From Massilia psychrophila (GTDB taxonomy: Bacteria > Pseudomonadota > Gammaproteobacteria > Burkholderiales > Burkholderiaceae_D): DNA of 64,000 bases. The stretch lies in contig NZ_PDOB01000003.1 of NCBI RefSeq assembly GCF_002760665.1, positions 178,876 to 242,875 on the forward strand. The letters are read 5' to 3'. Positions 1 through 8,356 of this stretch are shown in pieces (the first letter of the stretch is position 1; the number at the start of each line of letters is the position of its first letter). The notes under the pieces are model-generated. The model saw only the letters and a list, made by a program, of their open reading frames with translations, did not search any database and was not told the origin of the DNA. The position numbers were made by a program, and so were the translations under genes.

Positions 1-279
1 GACAAGGTGCTGACCCTGGGCGCGCGCGAAGGTGGCCTGCTGGTGGCGGTGCGCGCACAAGCGCTGCCGGCGGCACCAGGCCCGCTCTGGCTGGCCGAAC
101 ACCTGGCGCGCGAAGCACTGCGCCTGAACCTGGCCGCGCCGAATCGCCTGCAACTGTGGGGTGCGCCGCCGACGTGGCTTGGCGCGGGCACGACCACGAC
201 CACGACCACGCTCGGCTCGCCTGGTGCCGCCGGCTGGACCCAGGCAGCGGTGCTGGCCGCCAGCGGGAGCGCCGCATGA
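1..279 (+). CDS. 3' end of an unrecognised operon gene preceding pilN-like gene (partial)
   Basis: The reading frame is open from the first base of the window, so the start lies upstream; about 92 residues are visible. I do not recognise a domain. The tail is Ala/Leu-rich and holds a run of seven threonines encoded by a 6-bp repeat. Its stop overlaps the start of the next gene (ATGA), so it is translationally coupled to a PilN-like gene. By position, a PilM/GspL-like cytoplasmic component would be expected just before PilN, and this could be its C-terminal end, but that is inference from context only. Confidence 0.55.
   Translation, partial: DKVLTLGAREGGLLVAVRAQALPAAPGPLWLAEHLAREALRLNLAAPNRLQLWGAPPTWLGAGTTTTTTTLGSPGAAGWTQAAVLAASGSAA
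189..210 (+). repeat. 6-bp in-frame tandem repeat (CACGAC)
   Basis: Three full copies and one partial copy of CACGAC lie inside the partial gene at the window start and encode a poly-threonine stretch. A multiple of three keeps the frame, as expected from replication slippage under coding constraint. Confidence 0.7.
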
Positions 280-839
280 AGCGCGTGCGCATCGATTTCG
301 CGCCGCCTGGCCTGGCGCGCACCGTTTATCGCACCGGGCCGCTGGGCTGGAGCCTGGCGCTGCTGGCAGTGCTGCTGTGCTCTGCTGCCGTCGCCATTGG
401 CTGGCAGATGCTGGCGCGCCAGCGCGTGCTCGATACCCAGCTCGCGCTGGTGCGCGCCCATGCTGCGCCGGTGGCGGTGGCCGTGGTGGCGCCTGTGCAG
501 ATCGGCGAGCCGCAGGCGCAAGCGGTCAACGCCGCGGTGCTGCAACTGAACCTGCCGTGGCGCGCGCTGCATGACGCCGTCGAGCAGGCCACGCCAAAGC
601 AGATTGCCCTCATCGCGCTCGAGCCGGATCCGCGCCGGCGCAGCATGAAAATCACCGCCGAGGCGAAAAACAGCGATGACATGATCGCCTACGTCGAACA
701 GCTCAAGCAGCAGGAGCTGTTCGGCCTGGGCGCTGGTACCGTCGTCGGAGGAGTTACGCTGCTGCGCCACGAGACGGTCGAGCTCGATCCGAACCGGCCA
801 ATCCGCTTCCAGCTCGATGCACAGTGGAGCGCGCCATGA
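276..839 (+). CDS. PilN-like inner-membrane assembly protein
   Basis: 187 residues starting MKRVRIDFAP, with one N-terminal transmembrane segment (about residues 25-45) after a short cytoplasmic tail, followed by a periplasmic domain. This bitopic layout and its place before a PilO-like gene and a secretin fit the PilN/GspL-C family, which builds the inner-membrane platform of type IV pilus and type II secretion machines. The ATG at 276 overlaps the previous stop; the longer upstream reading frame beginning at 156 lacks such coupling and would start inside the preceding gene. Assignment rests on topology and order more than on sequence motifs. Confidence 0.65.
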   Translation: MKRVRIDFAPPGLARTVYRTGPLGWSLALLAVLLCSAAVAIGWQMLARQRVLDTQLALVRAHAAPVAVAVVAPVQIGEPQAQAVNAAVLQLNLPWRALHDAVEQATPKQIALIALEPDPRRRSMKITAEAKNSDDMIAYVEQLKQQELFGLGAGTVVGGVTLLRHETVELDPNRPIRFQLDAQWSAP

Positions 840-1444
840 ACGGCCCGGCGTTTTCCGCCGGCGCGTTGCGGCGCATGTTGCACCTCATGTTGCGGCTCAT
901 GTTGCGCCTGCGGCTGGCGTGGTCGAGCCTCGGTCCGGTCGCCGCCGGCGCCGCTGTGCTGATGATCTCCGGCGCGCTGGCACTGGCCTGGCTGCTGCCC
1001 GAGCGCGCCTTGCAGGGCCAGCGCCGCGCCGTCGCGCTCGGCCCGGCGGCGGTGCCAGTCGTCGCACCGCCGCCAAGCCCGGATGCCAACCTGGCGCTGT
1101 TCTACGACACCCTCGGCGAACGCCGCTATGCCGAGCAGCAGGTCAAGACCTTGTTTGCGCTGGCCGCCAAGACCGGCCTGGTACTGAGCCAGGGCGAGTA
1201 CAAGAGCGCGTTCGAGCAGAACGGCCGTTTCCATACTTACCAGCTCAACCTGCCGGTCAAAGGCAGCTACGCCGCCATCTGGCAGTTCGCCATGCTGGCG
1301 CTGCGGGCGATCCCGTTCGCCTCGTTAGATGAAATCAGCTTTCGCCGCGACACCATCGGCGCGCCGGCGGTCGAAGCGCGGCTGCGCCTGACCTTGTATT
1401 TGGCCCACCCGCTCGCCGGCCAGCCGCCCGGAGCGACGCCATGA
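836..1444 (+). CDS. PilO/GspM-like inner-membrane assembly protein
   Basis: 202 residues; the start ATG at 836 overlaps the stop of the PilN-like gene. A Met/Leu/Arg-rich N-terminal stretch made of three 12-bp repeats precedes a transmembrane helix (about residues 35-60), then a periplasmic domain of about 130 residues. In T4P/T2SS machines PilO (GspM) dimerises with PilN (GspL) beneath the secretin. The family call is based on order, size and bitopic topology; no signature motif is evident. An in-frame GTG at 824 is possible but would overlap the previous gene more. Confidence 0.6.
   Translation: MNGPAFSAGALRRMLHLMLRLMLRLRLAWSSLGPVAAGAAVLMISGALALAWLLPERALQGQRRAVALGPAAVPVVAPPPSPDANLALFYDTLGERRYAEQQVKTLFALAAKTGLVLSQGEYKSAFEQNGRFHTYQLNLPVKGSYAAIWQFAMLALRAIPFASLDEISFRRDTIGAPAVEARLRLTLYLAHPLAGQPPGATP
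874..909 (+). repeat. 12-bp in-frame tandem repeat, three copies
   Basis: Three consecutive units beginning CATGTTGC (874, 886, 898) differ at two or three bases each and encode the repeated Met-Leu-X-Leu segment at the N-terminus of the PilO-like protein. Confidence 0.75.
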
Positions 1445-1977
1445 TGGCGCGCCACCTGCTGCTGGGCGCCGCGCTGCTGGTAGCCGCCGGCTTCGCGCTG
1501 TTTGGCGACAACAGTCCGAGTGGCGCCGTGGTGGAGCCGGCGCTGCGTGCCAATGCGGCCAATGCGGCCAATGCGGCCGCCGTCCCCGCGCGCGCCGCGC
1601 AGAAAGCCGCCGCCGTCACCATCCTGCGCCTGGAAGAGCGCACCGCGCTGGTCGTGGCTGGCGAAGGCAGCGCCGGCCGCGACGCCTTCGCCAGCCACGA
1701 CTGGACGCCGCCGCCGCCAAAACCGCCGCCGCCATCGCCGCCGCCGCCACCGCCGCCGCCAAGTGCGCCGCCGCTGCCGTTCACCTTCCTCGGCAAGGCC
1801 GTTTCGAACGGCCAGTGGGAAGTGTTCCTCGCGCGCGGCAGCGAGACCTTGATTGTTCGCGACAAGATGGTACTCGACGGCGTCTACCGCATCGACGCCA
1901 TCGCGCCACCCGGCATGACGATGACCTATCTGCCCCTGAACCAGGTTCAACAGCTTAATATTGGAGTACTCGACTGA
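1441..1977 (+). CDS. PilP/GspC-like proline-rich periplasmic protein
   Basis: 178 residues with an N-terminal hydrophobic segment (residues 4-21), a low-complexity Asn-Ala repeat, then a proline-rich linker (about residues 91-117, runs of up to eight prolines) and a compact C-terminal domain of about 60 residues that begins with a PFTFLGK-like strand. That C-terminal part resembles the small beta domain of PilP/GspC proteins, which connects the inner-membrane platform to the secretin. The gene overlaps its neighbours on both sides (ATGA before, TGATG after), so it belongs to the same operon as the secretin immediately downstream. Confidence 0.6.
   Translation: MMARHLLLGAALLVAAGFALFGDNSPSGAVVEPALRANAANAANAAAVPARAAQKAAAVTILRLEERTALVVAGEGSAGRDAFASHDWTPPPPKPPPPSPPPPPPPPSAPPLPFTFLGKAVSNGQWEVFLARGSETLIVRDKMVLDGVYRIDAIAPPGMTMTYLPLNQVQQLNIGVLD
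1552..1578 (+). repeat. 9-bp in-frame tandem repeat, three copies
   Basis: Three perfect copies of AATGCGGCC encode Asn-Ala-Ala repeats between the membrane anchor and the proline-rich linker of the PilP-like protein. Confidence 0.85.
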
Positions 1978-3863
1978 TGGCAAGTCACCTGAACCGCATA
2001 TGTCGTGCGCTGGTCATTCGTCTGCTGGTCATGGGCGCCGCGCTGGCGCTGGCCGGCTGCGCGGCGCAAACCGCTTACCGCGACGCTGAAAAACTGGTGG
2101 CCGGCGACAAGGTCGAAGCGGGCCTGGTCAAGTACCGGGAAGCCATCGCGCTCGACCCTGGCAACGCACTGTACCGCACCGCCTTTTTGGCCGCGCGCGA
2201 CCGCAGCACCACCGGCCTGCTCGAGCAGGCCGAGCGCGAACTGGCGGCCGGCAAGAGCGACCTGGCGGCACGCAGCTACCAGCGCGCGCTGGCGATCGAC
2301 CCGGCCAACGAGCGCGCCCGCGCCGGCGTGCGCCTGCTCGAGGCCGACGCACGCCACGCGATCCTGGTCGGCGACGCCGGCGCCGCCTTCGCCAGGGCAG
2401 ACCATGAACTGGCGCGCCAGAAGCTGACGGCAGTGCTGGCGGAGCGGCCGAACCATGAGCCGGCACGCGTGCTGCTGGCCCAGGTAGTCGAAAAAACGGC
2501 GCTGCCGGCGTTGGATGCCGGCCTTGGCGCCGCTTATAAACTGCCGATCAGCATCGAGTTCCGCGACGCCTCGCTGAAACAGGTGTTCGAGGTTATCTCG
2601 CGCCGCTCCGGGCTGAACTTCCTGTTCGACAAGGACGTCAAGACCGACCAGCGCACCTCGATCTTCCTGAAGAACAGTACGGTGGAAGCTGCCATTTATT
2701 ATTTGCTGGTGAGCAACCAGCTGGAACAGCAGATCATGGACGGCAACACGATCTTGGTCTACCAAAACATTCCGGCCAAGCTCAAGGAATACCAGGAGAT
2801 GACGGTCAAGACCTATTTCCTGGCCAACGCCGAAGCGAAGAACGTCGCCAACACGCTTAAAACCATCCTCAAGTCGCGCGACGTCGTCGTCGACGAGAAG
2901 CTTAACTTGCTGATCGTGCGCGACAGCCCGGAGGCGATCAAGCTGGCCACACGGTTGGTGGCTTTGCAGGACGTGGCCGAGCCGGAAGTGATGTTAGATG
3001 TCGAGATCCTCGAAATCAAGCGCAGCCGGCTGATGGACCTCGGCATCGCCTGGCCGTCCAGCGTCGGCTTCGCGCCGCTGCAGTCGAGCGGCGCGGGGCC
3101 GCTGACGATCGACGTGCTGCGCCAACTGAACGGCGGCAGCATCGGCGTGACCGGCATCGCTGCCACCATCAACGCTAACAAGACCGACGGCGACTCTAAC
3201 ACGCTGGCCAACCCGCGCATCCGCGTGCGCAACAAGGAAAAGGCCAAGGTCGTCATCGGCGACAAGGTGCCGGTCATCACCACCATCATCACCCCCGGCA
3301 GCAGCGGCGGCTTTGCTTCGGAAGCGGTCAGTTACGTCAACGTCGGCCTGACCCTGGGCGTCGAGCCGACCATTTACCTCAACAACGAGGTGGCGATCCG
3401 CATCGAACTGGAGGTGTCGAACCTGGTCGACACCCTTACCACCAAGTCCGGCTCGGTAGCCTACCGCATCGGCACCCGTTCGGCCAGCACCATGCTGCAA
3501 TTGAAAGATGGCGAAAACCAGGTGCTGGCCGGCCTGATCAGCAATGAAGACCGTACTAGTGGCAGCAAGGTGCCTGGCTTTGGCAGTTTGCCGATCCTCG
3601 GCCGCCTGTTCGGCAGCACGCGCGACTCGAACGACAAGAACGAGATCGTGCTGTCGATCACGCCGCACCTGGTGCGCACTGTGCAGCGCCCGGCGCTCGG
3701 CGCGTCCGAATTTGCGGCCGGCACCGAAACCAGTTTCCGCCGCCGTCCCGACCCCGTGCCCAGGGCGCCGGCGCAGTTGCCAGCGCAGTTGCCGGCGTCG
3801 CCTGACGGCGTGACTGTCACGCCGGTGCCGTCTCCTTCGCTGTTGCCCACCCCGGCGCAATGA
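1977..3863 (+). CDS. TPR-containing lipoprotein secretin (GspD/PilQ/MshL superfamily)
   Basis: 628 residues. The N-terminus has a lipoprotein signal ending in LAGC (Cys28). Residues of roughly 30-170 form helical repeats of TPR type (motifs such as AIALDPGN and ALAIDPAN). An STN/N0 domain, secretin N domains and the C-terminal secretin beta-barrel domain (VPVITTI region, then [16 protein letters not shown], then [13 protein letters not shown]) follow. The tail is Pro-rich with a QLPA repeat. It should form the outer-membrane pore of the export machine. A TPR region fused in front of the secretin differs from classical GspD and PilQ and is seen in noncanonical T2SS-like clusters. The ATG at 1977 overlaps the preceding stop (TGATG). 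Confidence 0.88.
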   Translation: MASHLNRICRALVIRLLVMGAALALAGCAAQTAYRDAEKLVAGDKVEAGLVKYREAIALDPGNALYRTAFLAARDRSTTGLLEQAERELAAGKSDLAARSYQRALAIDPANERARAGVRLLEADARHAILVGDAGAAFARADHELARQKLTAVLAERPNHEPARVLLAQVVEKTALPALDAGLGAAYKLPISIEFRDASLKQVFEVISRRSGLNFLFDKDVKTDQRTSIFLKNSTVEAAIYYLLVSNQLEQQIMDGNTILVYQNIPAKLKEYQEMTVKTYFLANAEAKNVANTLKTILKSRDVVVDEKLNLLIVRDSPEAIKLATRLVALQDVAEPEVMLDVEILEIKRSRLMDLGIAWPSSVGFAPLQSSGAGPLTIDVLRQLNGGSIGVTGIAATINANKTDGDSNTLANPRIRVRNKEKAKVVIGDKVPVITTIITPGSSGGFASEAVSYVNVGLTLGVEPTIYLNNEVAIRIELEVSNLVDTLTTKSGSVAYRIGTRSASTMLQLKDGENQVLAGLISNEDRTSGSKVPGFGSLPILGRLFGSTRDSNDKNEIVLSITPHLVRTVQRPALGASEFAAGTETSFRRRPDPVPRAPAQLPAQLPASPDGVTVTPVPSPSLLPTPAQ

Positions 3864-4330
3864 CCGCGCGCGGCTTCACGCTGATCGAGTTGCTGGTCAC
3901 GCTGGCGATCCTGGCGCTGCTCGGCACGATCGTAGCGCCCGCCGTCCAGGTCACGGTCCAGCGCCGCAACGAACTGGAATTGCGCCGCGCGCTGCGCGAA
4001 ATCCGGCTCGGCATCGACGCCTACAAGAAGGCCAGCGACGAAGGGCGCATCGCCAAAAACGCCGGCGCCACCGGCTACCCGCCCAAGCTCAACGTGCTGG
4101 TCGACGGCGTGCGCGATTTGCGCCACCCGAAACGCGCCAAGCTATTTTTTCTGCGCCGCCTGCCGCGCGACCCATTGAATGTCGAACCCGAGCAGCCGGA
4201 AGCGCAAACCTGGGGCAAGCGCAGCTACGCCAGCGAAGCGGCCGACCCGCGCGAAGGCGACGATGTGTACGACGTGTATTCGACCTCGGAGCGGCTCGGC
4301 CTGAACGGCGTGCCGTATAAAAGATGGTAA
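3860..4330 (+). CDS. Pseudopilin, GspG-like
   Basis: 156 residues with a class III signal at the very N-terminus: a short basic leader, then G before [13 protein letters not shown]. Glu at +5 of the mature protein and about 20 hydrophobic residues follow, so a prepilin peptidase would cleave before Phe6. The remaining globular part contains LPRDPLN, resembling the GspG region LPxDPWG. The start overlaps the secretin stop (ATGA). It would be a subunit of the short periplasmic pseudopilus. The prepilin peptidase itself is not in the window. Confidence 0.85.
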   Translation: MTARGFTLIELLVTLAILALLGTIVAPAVQVTVQRRNELELRRALREIRLGIDAYKKASDEGRIAKNAGATGYPPKLNVLVDGVRDLRHPKRAKLFFLRRLPRDPLNVEPEQPEAQTWGKRSYASEAADPREGDDVYDVYSTSERLGLNGVPYKRW

Positions 4331-4722
4331 CCCGGGTGATTATTTCGCGCCGAACGCGCGCCGGCTTCACGCTGATCGAGTTGCTGGTGGTGCTCGGCAT
4401 CGTCGCGCTGCTGCTGACCCTGGCCGTGCCGCGGTTTTTCCCCGGCATCGACAGCGCGAAAGAGACCATCCTCGCCGACAACCTGCGCAACACCCGCAGC
4501 GTGATCGAGCAGTATTACAGCGACACCGGGCGCTATCCCGACTCGCTCGACCAGCTGGTCGAAAAAAAATATCTGCGCCAGTTGCCGCTCGACCCGATCT
4601 GCGGCAGCAGCGCCAGCTGGATCGTGGTGGCTCCGGAAGAGGGCGCAAGAGGCGCTGTTGCCGGTGTCAAGAGCGGCGCGCCCGGCAATGACCGCAGCGG
4701 CAAGCCGTACCTCGACTGGTAG
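4324..4722 (+). CDS. Pseudopilin, GspG-like (second copy)
   Basis: 132 residues; leader [14 protein letters not shown] then [17 protein letters not shown], with the conserved Glu at +5 and a prepilin-peptidase site after Gly14. The C-terminal half has a [23 protein letters not shown] segment typical of GspG-type major pseudopilins and a final GKPYLDW. The start lies seven bases inside the previous gene. Relatedness to the preceding pseudopilin suggests a duplication, with this copy closest to the GspG core and therefore the likelier major subunit; that division of labour is inference. Confidence 0.85.
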   Translation: MVTRVIISRRTRAGFTLIELLVVLGIVALLLTLAVPRFFPGIDSAKETILADNLRNTRSVIEQYYSDTGRYPDSLDQLVEKKYLRQLPLDPICGSSASWIVVAPEEGARGAVAGVKSGAPGNDRSGKPYLDW

Positions 4723-4726
4723 GCCG

Positions 4727-5347
4727 ATGGCGCCGAACGAATCCTCGAACTCATCTTGTCTATTACGTCGCCCCTCTCAGGGCGGCTTTACCTACCTCGG
4801 CCTGATCATCCTGGTCAGCGTGATCGGCATGATCGGCGCCGCCACCCTCAAGATCGGCGCGCTGATGCAGCGCGCCCAGGCCGAAGAAGAGTTGCTCGAC
4901 ATTGGCGCCGGCTTCAGCGCCGCGCTGCAAAGCTACGCGGCAGCGACGCCAAAAGGCCAGCCGCTGCAGCCGCCCAGTTTGCAGGAGTTGCTCAAAGACC
5001 CGCGCTCGCCGGCGCTGCGCCGCCACTTGCGCAAGATTTTCGTCGATCCCGCCACCGGCAGCACCGAGTGGGGCATTGCCTACCAGGCCGACAAGGTGGG
5101 CGTCGTGGCGGTGTACAGCCTGTCGCAGGCCAAGCCCCTAAAAATCGGCAACTTCGACGCGCGCTTCGTCGGCTTCGACGGCAAGCAGCGTTTGTCGGAC
5201 TGGAAATTTACCGCTGGCGCGTTTGCGCCGGTGCTGTTATCGACGGCGCCGGTGGACGCGGCGGCGCCGGAAACACCGCCCGCGGAGCCGGAAGAGCAGG
5301 TCGAAGACACGACAGCGCTACCGGCCGGGCAGGACAACACGCGTTGA
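4727..5347 (+). CDS. Minor pseudopilin lacking Glu5
   Basis: 206 residues from the ATG at 4727, five bases after the previous stop. After a 19-residue leader ending SQGG comes FTYLGLIILVSVIGMIGA, a prepilin-like hydrophobic helix, but position +5 is Gly rather than Glu. Glu5 is normally needed for docking to the neighbouring subunit; GspK-type tip pseudopilins are the known exception. The rest is a soluble domain ending in an acidic/proline-rich tail. It is the last gene of the operon and converges on murJ with only seven bases between them. Confidence 0.7.
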   Translation: MAPNESSNSSCLLRRPSQGGFTYLGLIILVSVIGMIGAATLKIGALMQRAQAEEELLDIGAGFSAALQSYAAATPKGQPLQPPSLQELLKDPRSPALRRHLRKIFVDPATGSTEWGIAYQADKVGVVAVYSLSQAKPLKIGNFDARFVGFDGKQRLSDWKFTAGAFAPVLLSTAPVDAAAPETPPAEPEEQVEDTTALPAGQDNTR

Positions 5348-5354
5348 TTGGCGA

Positions 5355-6905
5355 TCAGCGCGCGCGCCGCCTGAAGTCGCCGGGCCGAAAACCGAGCGCG
5401 AACAGCACCGCGAAATAGAGCACCGCGCTGGCGCTGATGATGGCCAGCAGCGCGCCGCCGCGCAGCCATGGGTGCGCTTGCATCGCGGCCCAGTCGACCA
5501 GGCCTTGGGCATACCACGACAGCGCACCCATCGCGCACACCGCCACGACCAGCCGGACGAAAAATCCGCTCCAGCCGGGCTGCGCGACGAAAATCTTGCG
5601 CTTGCGCAGGCTCGTGTACAGGAGCAGGGCATTGATGCACGCCCCCAGGCCGATCGACAACGCCAGTCCCGCCACGGCGAGGTGCGGCACGAACACCAGG
5701 TTCATCAATTGCGTCGCCACCAGCACGCCCAGCGCGATGCGTACCGGCGTACGGATGTCCTGGCGCGCATAAAACGCTGGCGCCAGCGTCTTGACCAAAA
5801 TGATGCCGATCAGGCCGGCGCTGTAAGCCATCAACGGCAGTGCCGAGGTGGTGATCGCCTGCGCGCTGAATGCCCCGTAGTGAAAGAGGGTGGCGATCAG
5901 CGGCTCGGCCAGGGTGGCCATGCCGACCGCCGCCGGCAGCGCCAGCAGGAACGTCAGGCGCAGGCCCCAGTTCAGTAGCGCCGAGTATTCGTCGTTGTCG
6001 CGTTCGGCGCTCGCTTTCGACAGGCTCGGCAGCAAGATGGTGCCCAGCGCGACGCCCAGCATCGCCGTCGGAAATTCCATCAGGCGATCGGCGTATGACA
6101 ACGCCGACACGCTGCCGGTTGCCAGCCGCGAGGCGATATTCGTGTTGATCATCAGGCTGATCTGGGCGGCCGACACGGCAAACACGGCCGGCCCCATTTT
6201 TTTCAGCATGCGCCGCACGCCGGCGTCGCGCAGTCCCGTGAGCGGATTGAAGGACAGGCGCGGCAACATGCCGATTTTGCGTAGTGCGGGAATCTGGATC
6301 GCCACCTGCAGCATGCCGCCGACAAACACGGCGATCGCCATCGCATAGATCGGCTGCGCCAAGTGGCGGGTAAGGAACAGCGAGGCAAGGATGAACGACA
6401 CGTTCAGCAGGACCGGCGTGAAGGCCGGTATCTTGAACTGGCTCCATGTGTTGAGTACGCCGCCCGACAGCGCGACGAAAGACATGAAGGCAATGTAGGG
6501 AAACATCAGCCGCGTCATCCAGACCGAGGCGTCGAAGGCGTCCGGGGTCTTGTCGAGTCCGCCGGCAATCACCATCACCAGCAGCGGACTGCCGATGATG
6601 CCGATCATGCTGGTGAGTACAGTTGCCCACACCAGCGTGGTGGCGACGTGGTCGACCAGGGTTTTGGTCGCCTCCGGGCCATGCTGGTTTTTGTATTCGG
6701 ACAAAATCGGTACGAAGGCCTGCGAGAAAGCGCCTTCGGCGAACAGGCGGCGCAGCAGGTTGGGAATGCGGAAGGCGACGATGAACGCATCGGAGTAGGC
6801 CGAGGCGCCAAAGGCGCGCGCGAACAAGCTTTCCCGCAGCAATCCAGTGACTCGGGACAGCATGGTCATGCTGGAAATGGCGGCGAGGGTTTTGAGCAAG
6901 TTCAT
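5355..6905 (-). CDS. murJ: Lipid II flippase MurJ
   Basis: 516 residues, the usual length for MurJ (MVF family, MOP superfamily), with about 14 predicted transmembrane helices. The N-terminus MNLLKTLAAISSMTMLSRVTG and the segment ARAFGASAYSDAFIVAFRIPNLLRRLFAEGAFS with its conserved basic residues are characteristic. MurJ flips the lipid-linked peptidoglycan precursor across the inner membrane. It is transcribed divergently from rpsT, an arrangement common in beta- and gammaproteobacteria. Confidence 0.96.
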   Translation of the reverse strand: MNLLKTLAAISSMTMLSRVTGLLRESLFARAFGASAYSDAFIVAFRIPNLLRRLFAEGAFSQAFVPILSEYKNQHGPEATKTLVDHVATTLVWATVLTSMIGIIGSPLLVMVIAGGLDKTPDAFDASVWMTRLMFPYIAFMSFVALSGGVLNTWSQFKIPAFTPVLLNVSFILASLFLTRHLAQPIYAMAIAVFVGGMLQVAIQIPALRKIGMLPRLSFNPLTGLRDAGVRRMLKKMGPAVFAVSAAQISLMINTNIASRLATGSVSALSYADRLMEFPTAMLGVALGTILLPSLSKASAERDNDEYSALLNWGLRLTFLLALPAAVGMATLAEPLIATLFHYGAFSAQAITTSALPLMAYSAGLIGIILVKTLAPAFYARQDIRTPVRIALGVLVATQLMNLVFVPHLAVAGLALSIGLGACINALLLYTSLRKRKIFVAQPGWSGFFVRLVVAVCAMGALSWYAQGLVDWAAMQAHPWLRGGALLAIISASAVLYFAVLFALGFRPGDFRRRAR

Positions 6906-6971
6906 GGCGCCAGATTATAGCTCGGCAGCAGCGCCGCGAGCGAGCAGCCCCGACGATTGTTGATTTTTGAA

Positions 6972-7000
6972 TTGCTTGGAAACGAATATTTCGCTATAAT
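6972..7000 (+). promoter_or_regulatory. Sigma70 promoter for rpsT
   Basis: TTGCTT (6972-6977), a 17-bp spacer and a perfect TATAAT (6995-7000) point toward rpsT. The start would fall near 7007 and leave a leader of about 140 nt, long enough for the autoregulation known for S20 in other bacteria. Two TTGACA boxes at 7040 and 7055 lack a convincing -10 partner. Confidence 0.65.
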
Positions 7001-7146
7001 CGAAGGCTGTACAGAATTCTGTTACGCAGACACACTTGTTTGACAGGCACTGGTTTGACAACAAGGTCGTTCAGAACGTATGGACTTACCGGTTTGCCAG
7101 ACGCTTGTGTTTGCAAACGCAACTTGACCCCGTTTTAGGAAATTCC

Positions 7147-7413
7147 ATGGCAAATACCGCGCAAACGCGCTCGTCAAGCAGTCAAGCAGTTAAGCAGAAC
7201 GCGCACAATTCGTCGCAGCGTTCGACCCTGCGTACAGCAATCAAGGCTGTGCGTAAAGCGATCCAGGCTGGCGACAAGGCCGCTGCGACCACGATCTTCC
7301 AAGCATCGGTGTCGAAGATCGACAGCATCGCTGACAAGAAAATCATCCACAAGAACAAGGCTGCTCGCCACAAGAGCCGCTTGGCTGCTGCCCTGAAAGC
7401 ACTGTCGGCTTAA
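7147..7413 (+). CDS. rpsT: 30S ribosomal protein S20, with altered N-terminus
   Basis: 88 residues; from residue 13 onward this is a standard S20 ([14 protein letters not shown], then [13 protein letters not shown]), which binds 16S rRNA in the small subunit. Residues 7-12 read TRSSSS where the family has a strongly basic (A)RKRAR-type stretch. The DNA explains it: the bases coding the usual motif (CGCGCTCGTCAAGCAGT) are present but one frame off, and an adjacent perfect 8-bp duplication (CAAGCAGT twice, 7173-7188) restores the frame. Compared with the expected ancestor, eight bases are missing before this segment and eight are duplicated after it, so total length is unchanged. Start ATG at 7147. 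Confidence 0.95.
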   Translation: MANTAQTRSSSSQAVKQNAHNSSQRSTLRTAIKAVRKAIQAGDKAAATTIFQASVSKIDSIADKKIIHKNKAARHKSRLAAALKALSA

Positions 7414-7463
7414 TTTTTTGTCGCCAAGGCGCCGCCTTGGTACAGACAATACTGCCTGTGGTT

Positions 7464-7497
7464 AAAAAACCCGCCTGACCTGGTCCGGCGGGTTTTT
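7464..7497 (+). terminator. Rho-independent terminator after rpsT
   Basis: AAAAAACCCGCC pairs with GGCGGGTTTTT around an 11-nt loop. It lies 51 bases after rpsT. The A-tract on the other side lets it serve also as a terminator for the convergent pseudouridine synthase gene. Confidence 0.9.
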
Positions 7498-7576
7498 GTC
7501 ATTGGCGCGCGAAGTGGATGCGGGAGCGGTGTTGCCGGCAAGTTCGAGGGCGGCAACAGCGCAATAACGGTGCAAG

Positions 7577-8140
7577 CTAGATTTTTTTCAAGCCGGCTGC
7601 CGCCACGGTCGCCGATTCGCCCGGCAGCAAGGGGTTGGTGGCCAGCGAAAACGGCCCGATACTGCTGCGCACCAGCCGCAAGGTCGGGAAGCCGACCGCG
7701 GCCGTCATGCGCCGCACCTGGCGGTTTTTTCCCTCCTGTAAAGTAATCGCCACCCAGCTCGTAGGTTTGCCGGCGCGCACCCGGATCGGCGGCTCGCGCG
7801 GCCACAGCCAGTCCGGCTCGGCGATCCTGACGGCGCGGCACGGCTTGGTAGTGAAGTCGCCCAGGTCGAGCGGTGCCTGCAGCCGCGCCAGCGCGGCGTC
7901 ATCGATGTCGCCTTCCACCTGTACCAGGTAGGTCTTCGCTTCCTTGTGGTCGGGATGGGCAATGCTGTGCTGCAGCCGGCCGTCGTCGGTCAGCAGCATC
8001 AACCCTTCGCTGTCGGCGTCGAGCCGCCCGGCTGGATAGATGTTCGGCGTGGTAAGGTAATCGGCCAGCGACTTGCGTCCTTCTTGCGGCGTAAACTGGC
8101 ACAGTACATTAAATGGTTTATTAAAAAGAATCAGGGGCAT
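7577..8140 (-). CDS. rRNA large-subunit pseudouridine synthase, RluE-like (RsuA family)
   Basis: 187 residues from the start MPLILFNKPFNVLCQF; an in-frame upstream ATG at 8218 would add 26 residues with no family resemblance. The catalytic motif is PAGRLDADSEGLMLLTDDG, with the active-site Asp in GRLD, and the C-terminal part has KNRQVRRM. Members lacking the N-terminal S4 domain, as here, resemble E. coli RluE, which modifies 23S rRNA. The exact target base cannot be told from sequence. It converges with rpsT. Confidence 0.88.
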   Translation of the reverse strand: MPLILFNKPFNVLCQFTPQEGRKSLADYLTTPNIYPAGRLDADSEGLMLLTDDGRLQHSIAHPDHKEAKTYLVQVEGDIDDAALARLQAPLDLGDFTTKPCRAVRIAEPDWLWPREPPIRVRAGKPTSWVAITLQEGKNRQVRRMTAAVGFPTLRLVRSSIGPFSLATNPLLPGESATVAAAGLKKI

Positions 8141-8356
8141 GGTGTTGGGGTGGTGTGGTGTGGCTCGAAAGCCATCGGTTAGTCGTAAAACGTAGCGTCT
8201 GGCAAAATACTGGTGCATAATAGGTAACGCGCGCTCTTATGTCTTATAGAAGACTGGGGCCACTTATTGTTTTTGTAAGCAAATGCAGATTCCAGACCTT
8301 GCCTGACAGACGCAACCCGGTTGCAGCTGCCATGCGTCCACTTCGGAGATCACACG

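Noticed and set aside
1711..1790. Repetitive CCG-rich stretch as a possible regulatory repeat
   Set aside because: It simply encodes the poly-proline linker of the PilP-like protein in frame.
5080..6630. 516-residue minus-strand frame overlapping murJ and the last pseudopilin gene
   Set aside because: Same strand as murJ but another frame; no domains, and murJ is unambiguous.
7040..7060. Two TTGACA boxes in the rpsT leader
   Set aside because: No acceptable -10 element at 16-18 bp from either; the TATAAT at 6995 with TTGCTT is better.
7036..7413. Longer S20 frame with a 37-residue N-terminal extension
   Set aside because: MANTAQ at 7147 is the conserved start; the extension is leader sequence after the promoter.
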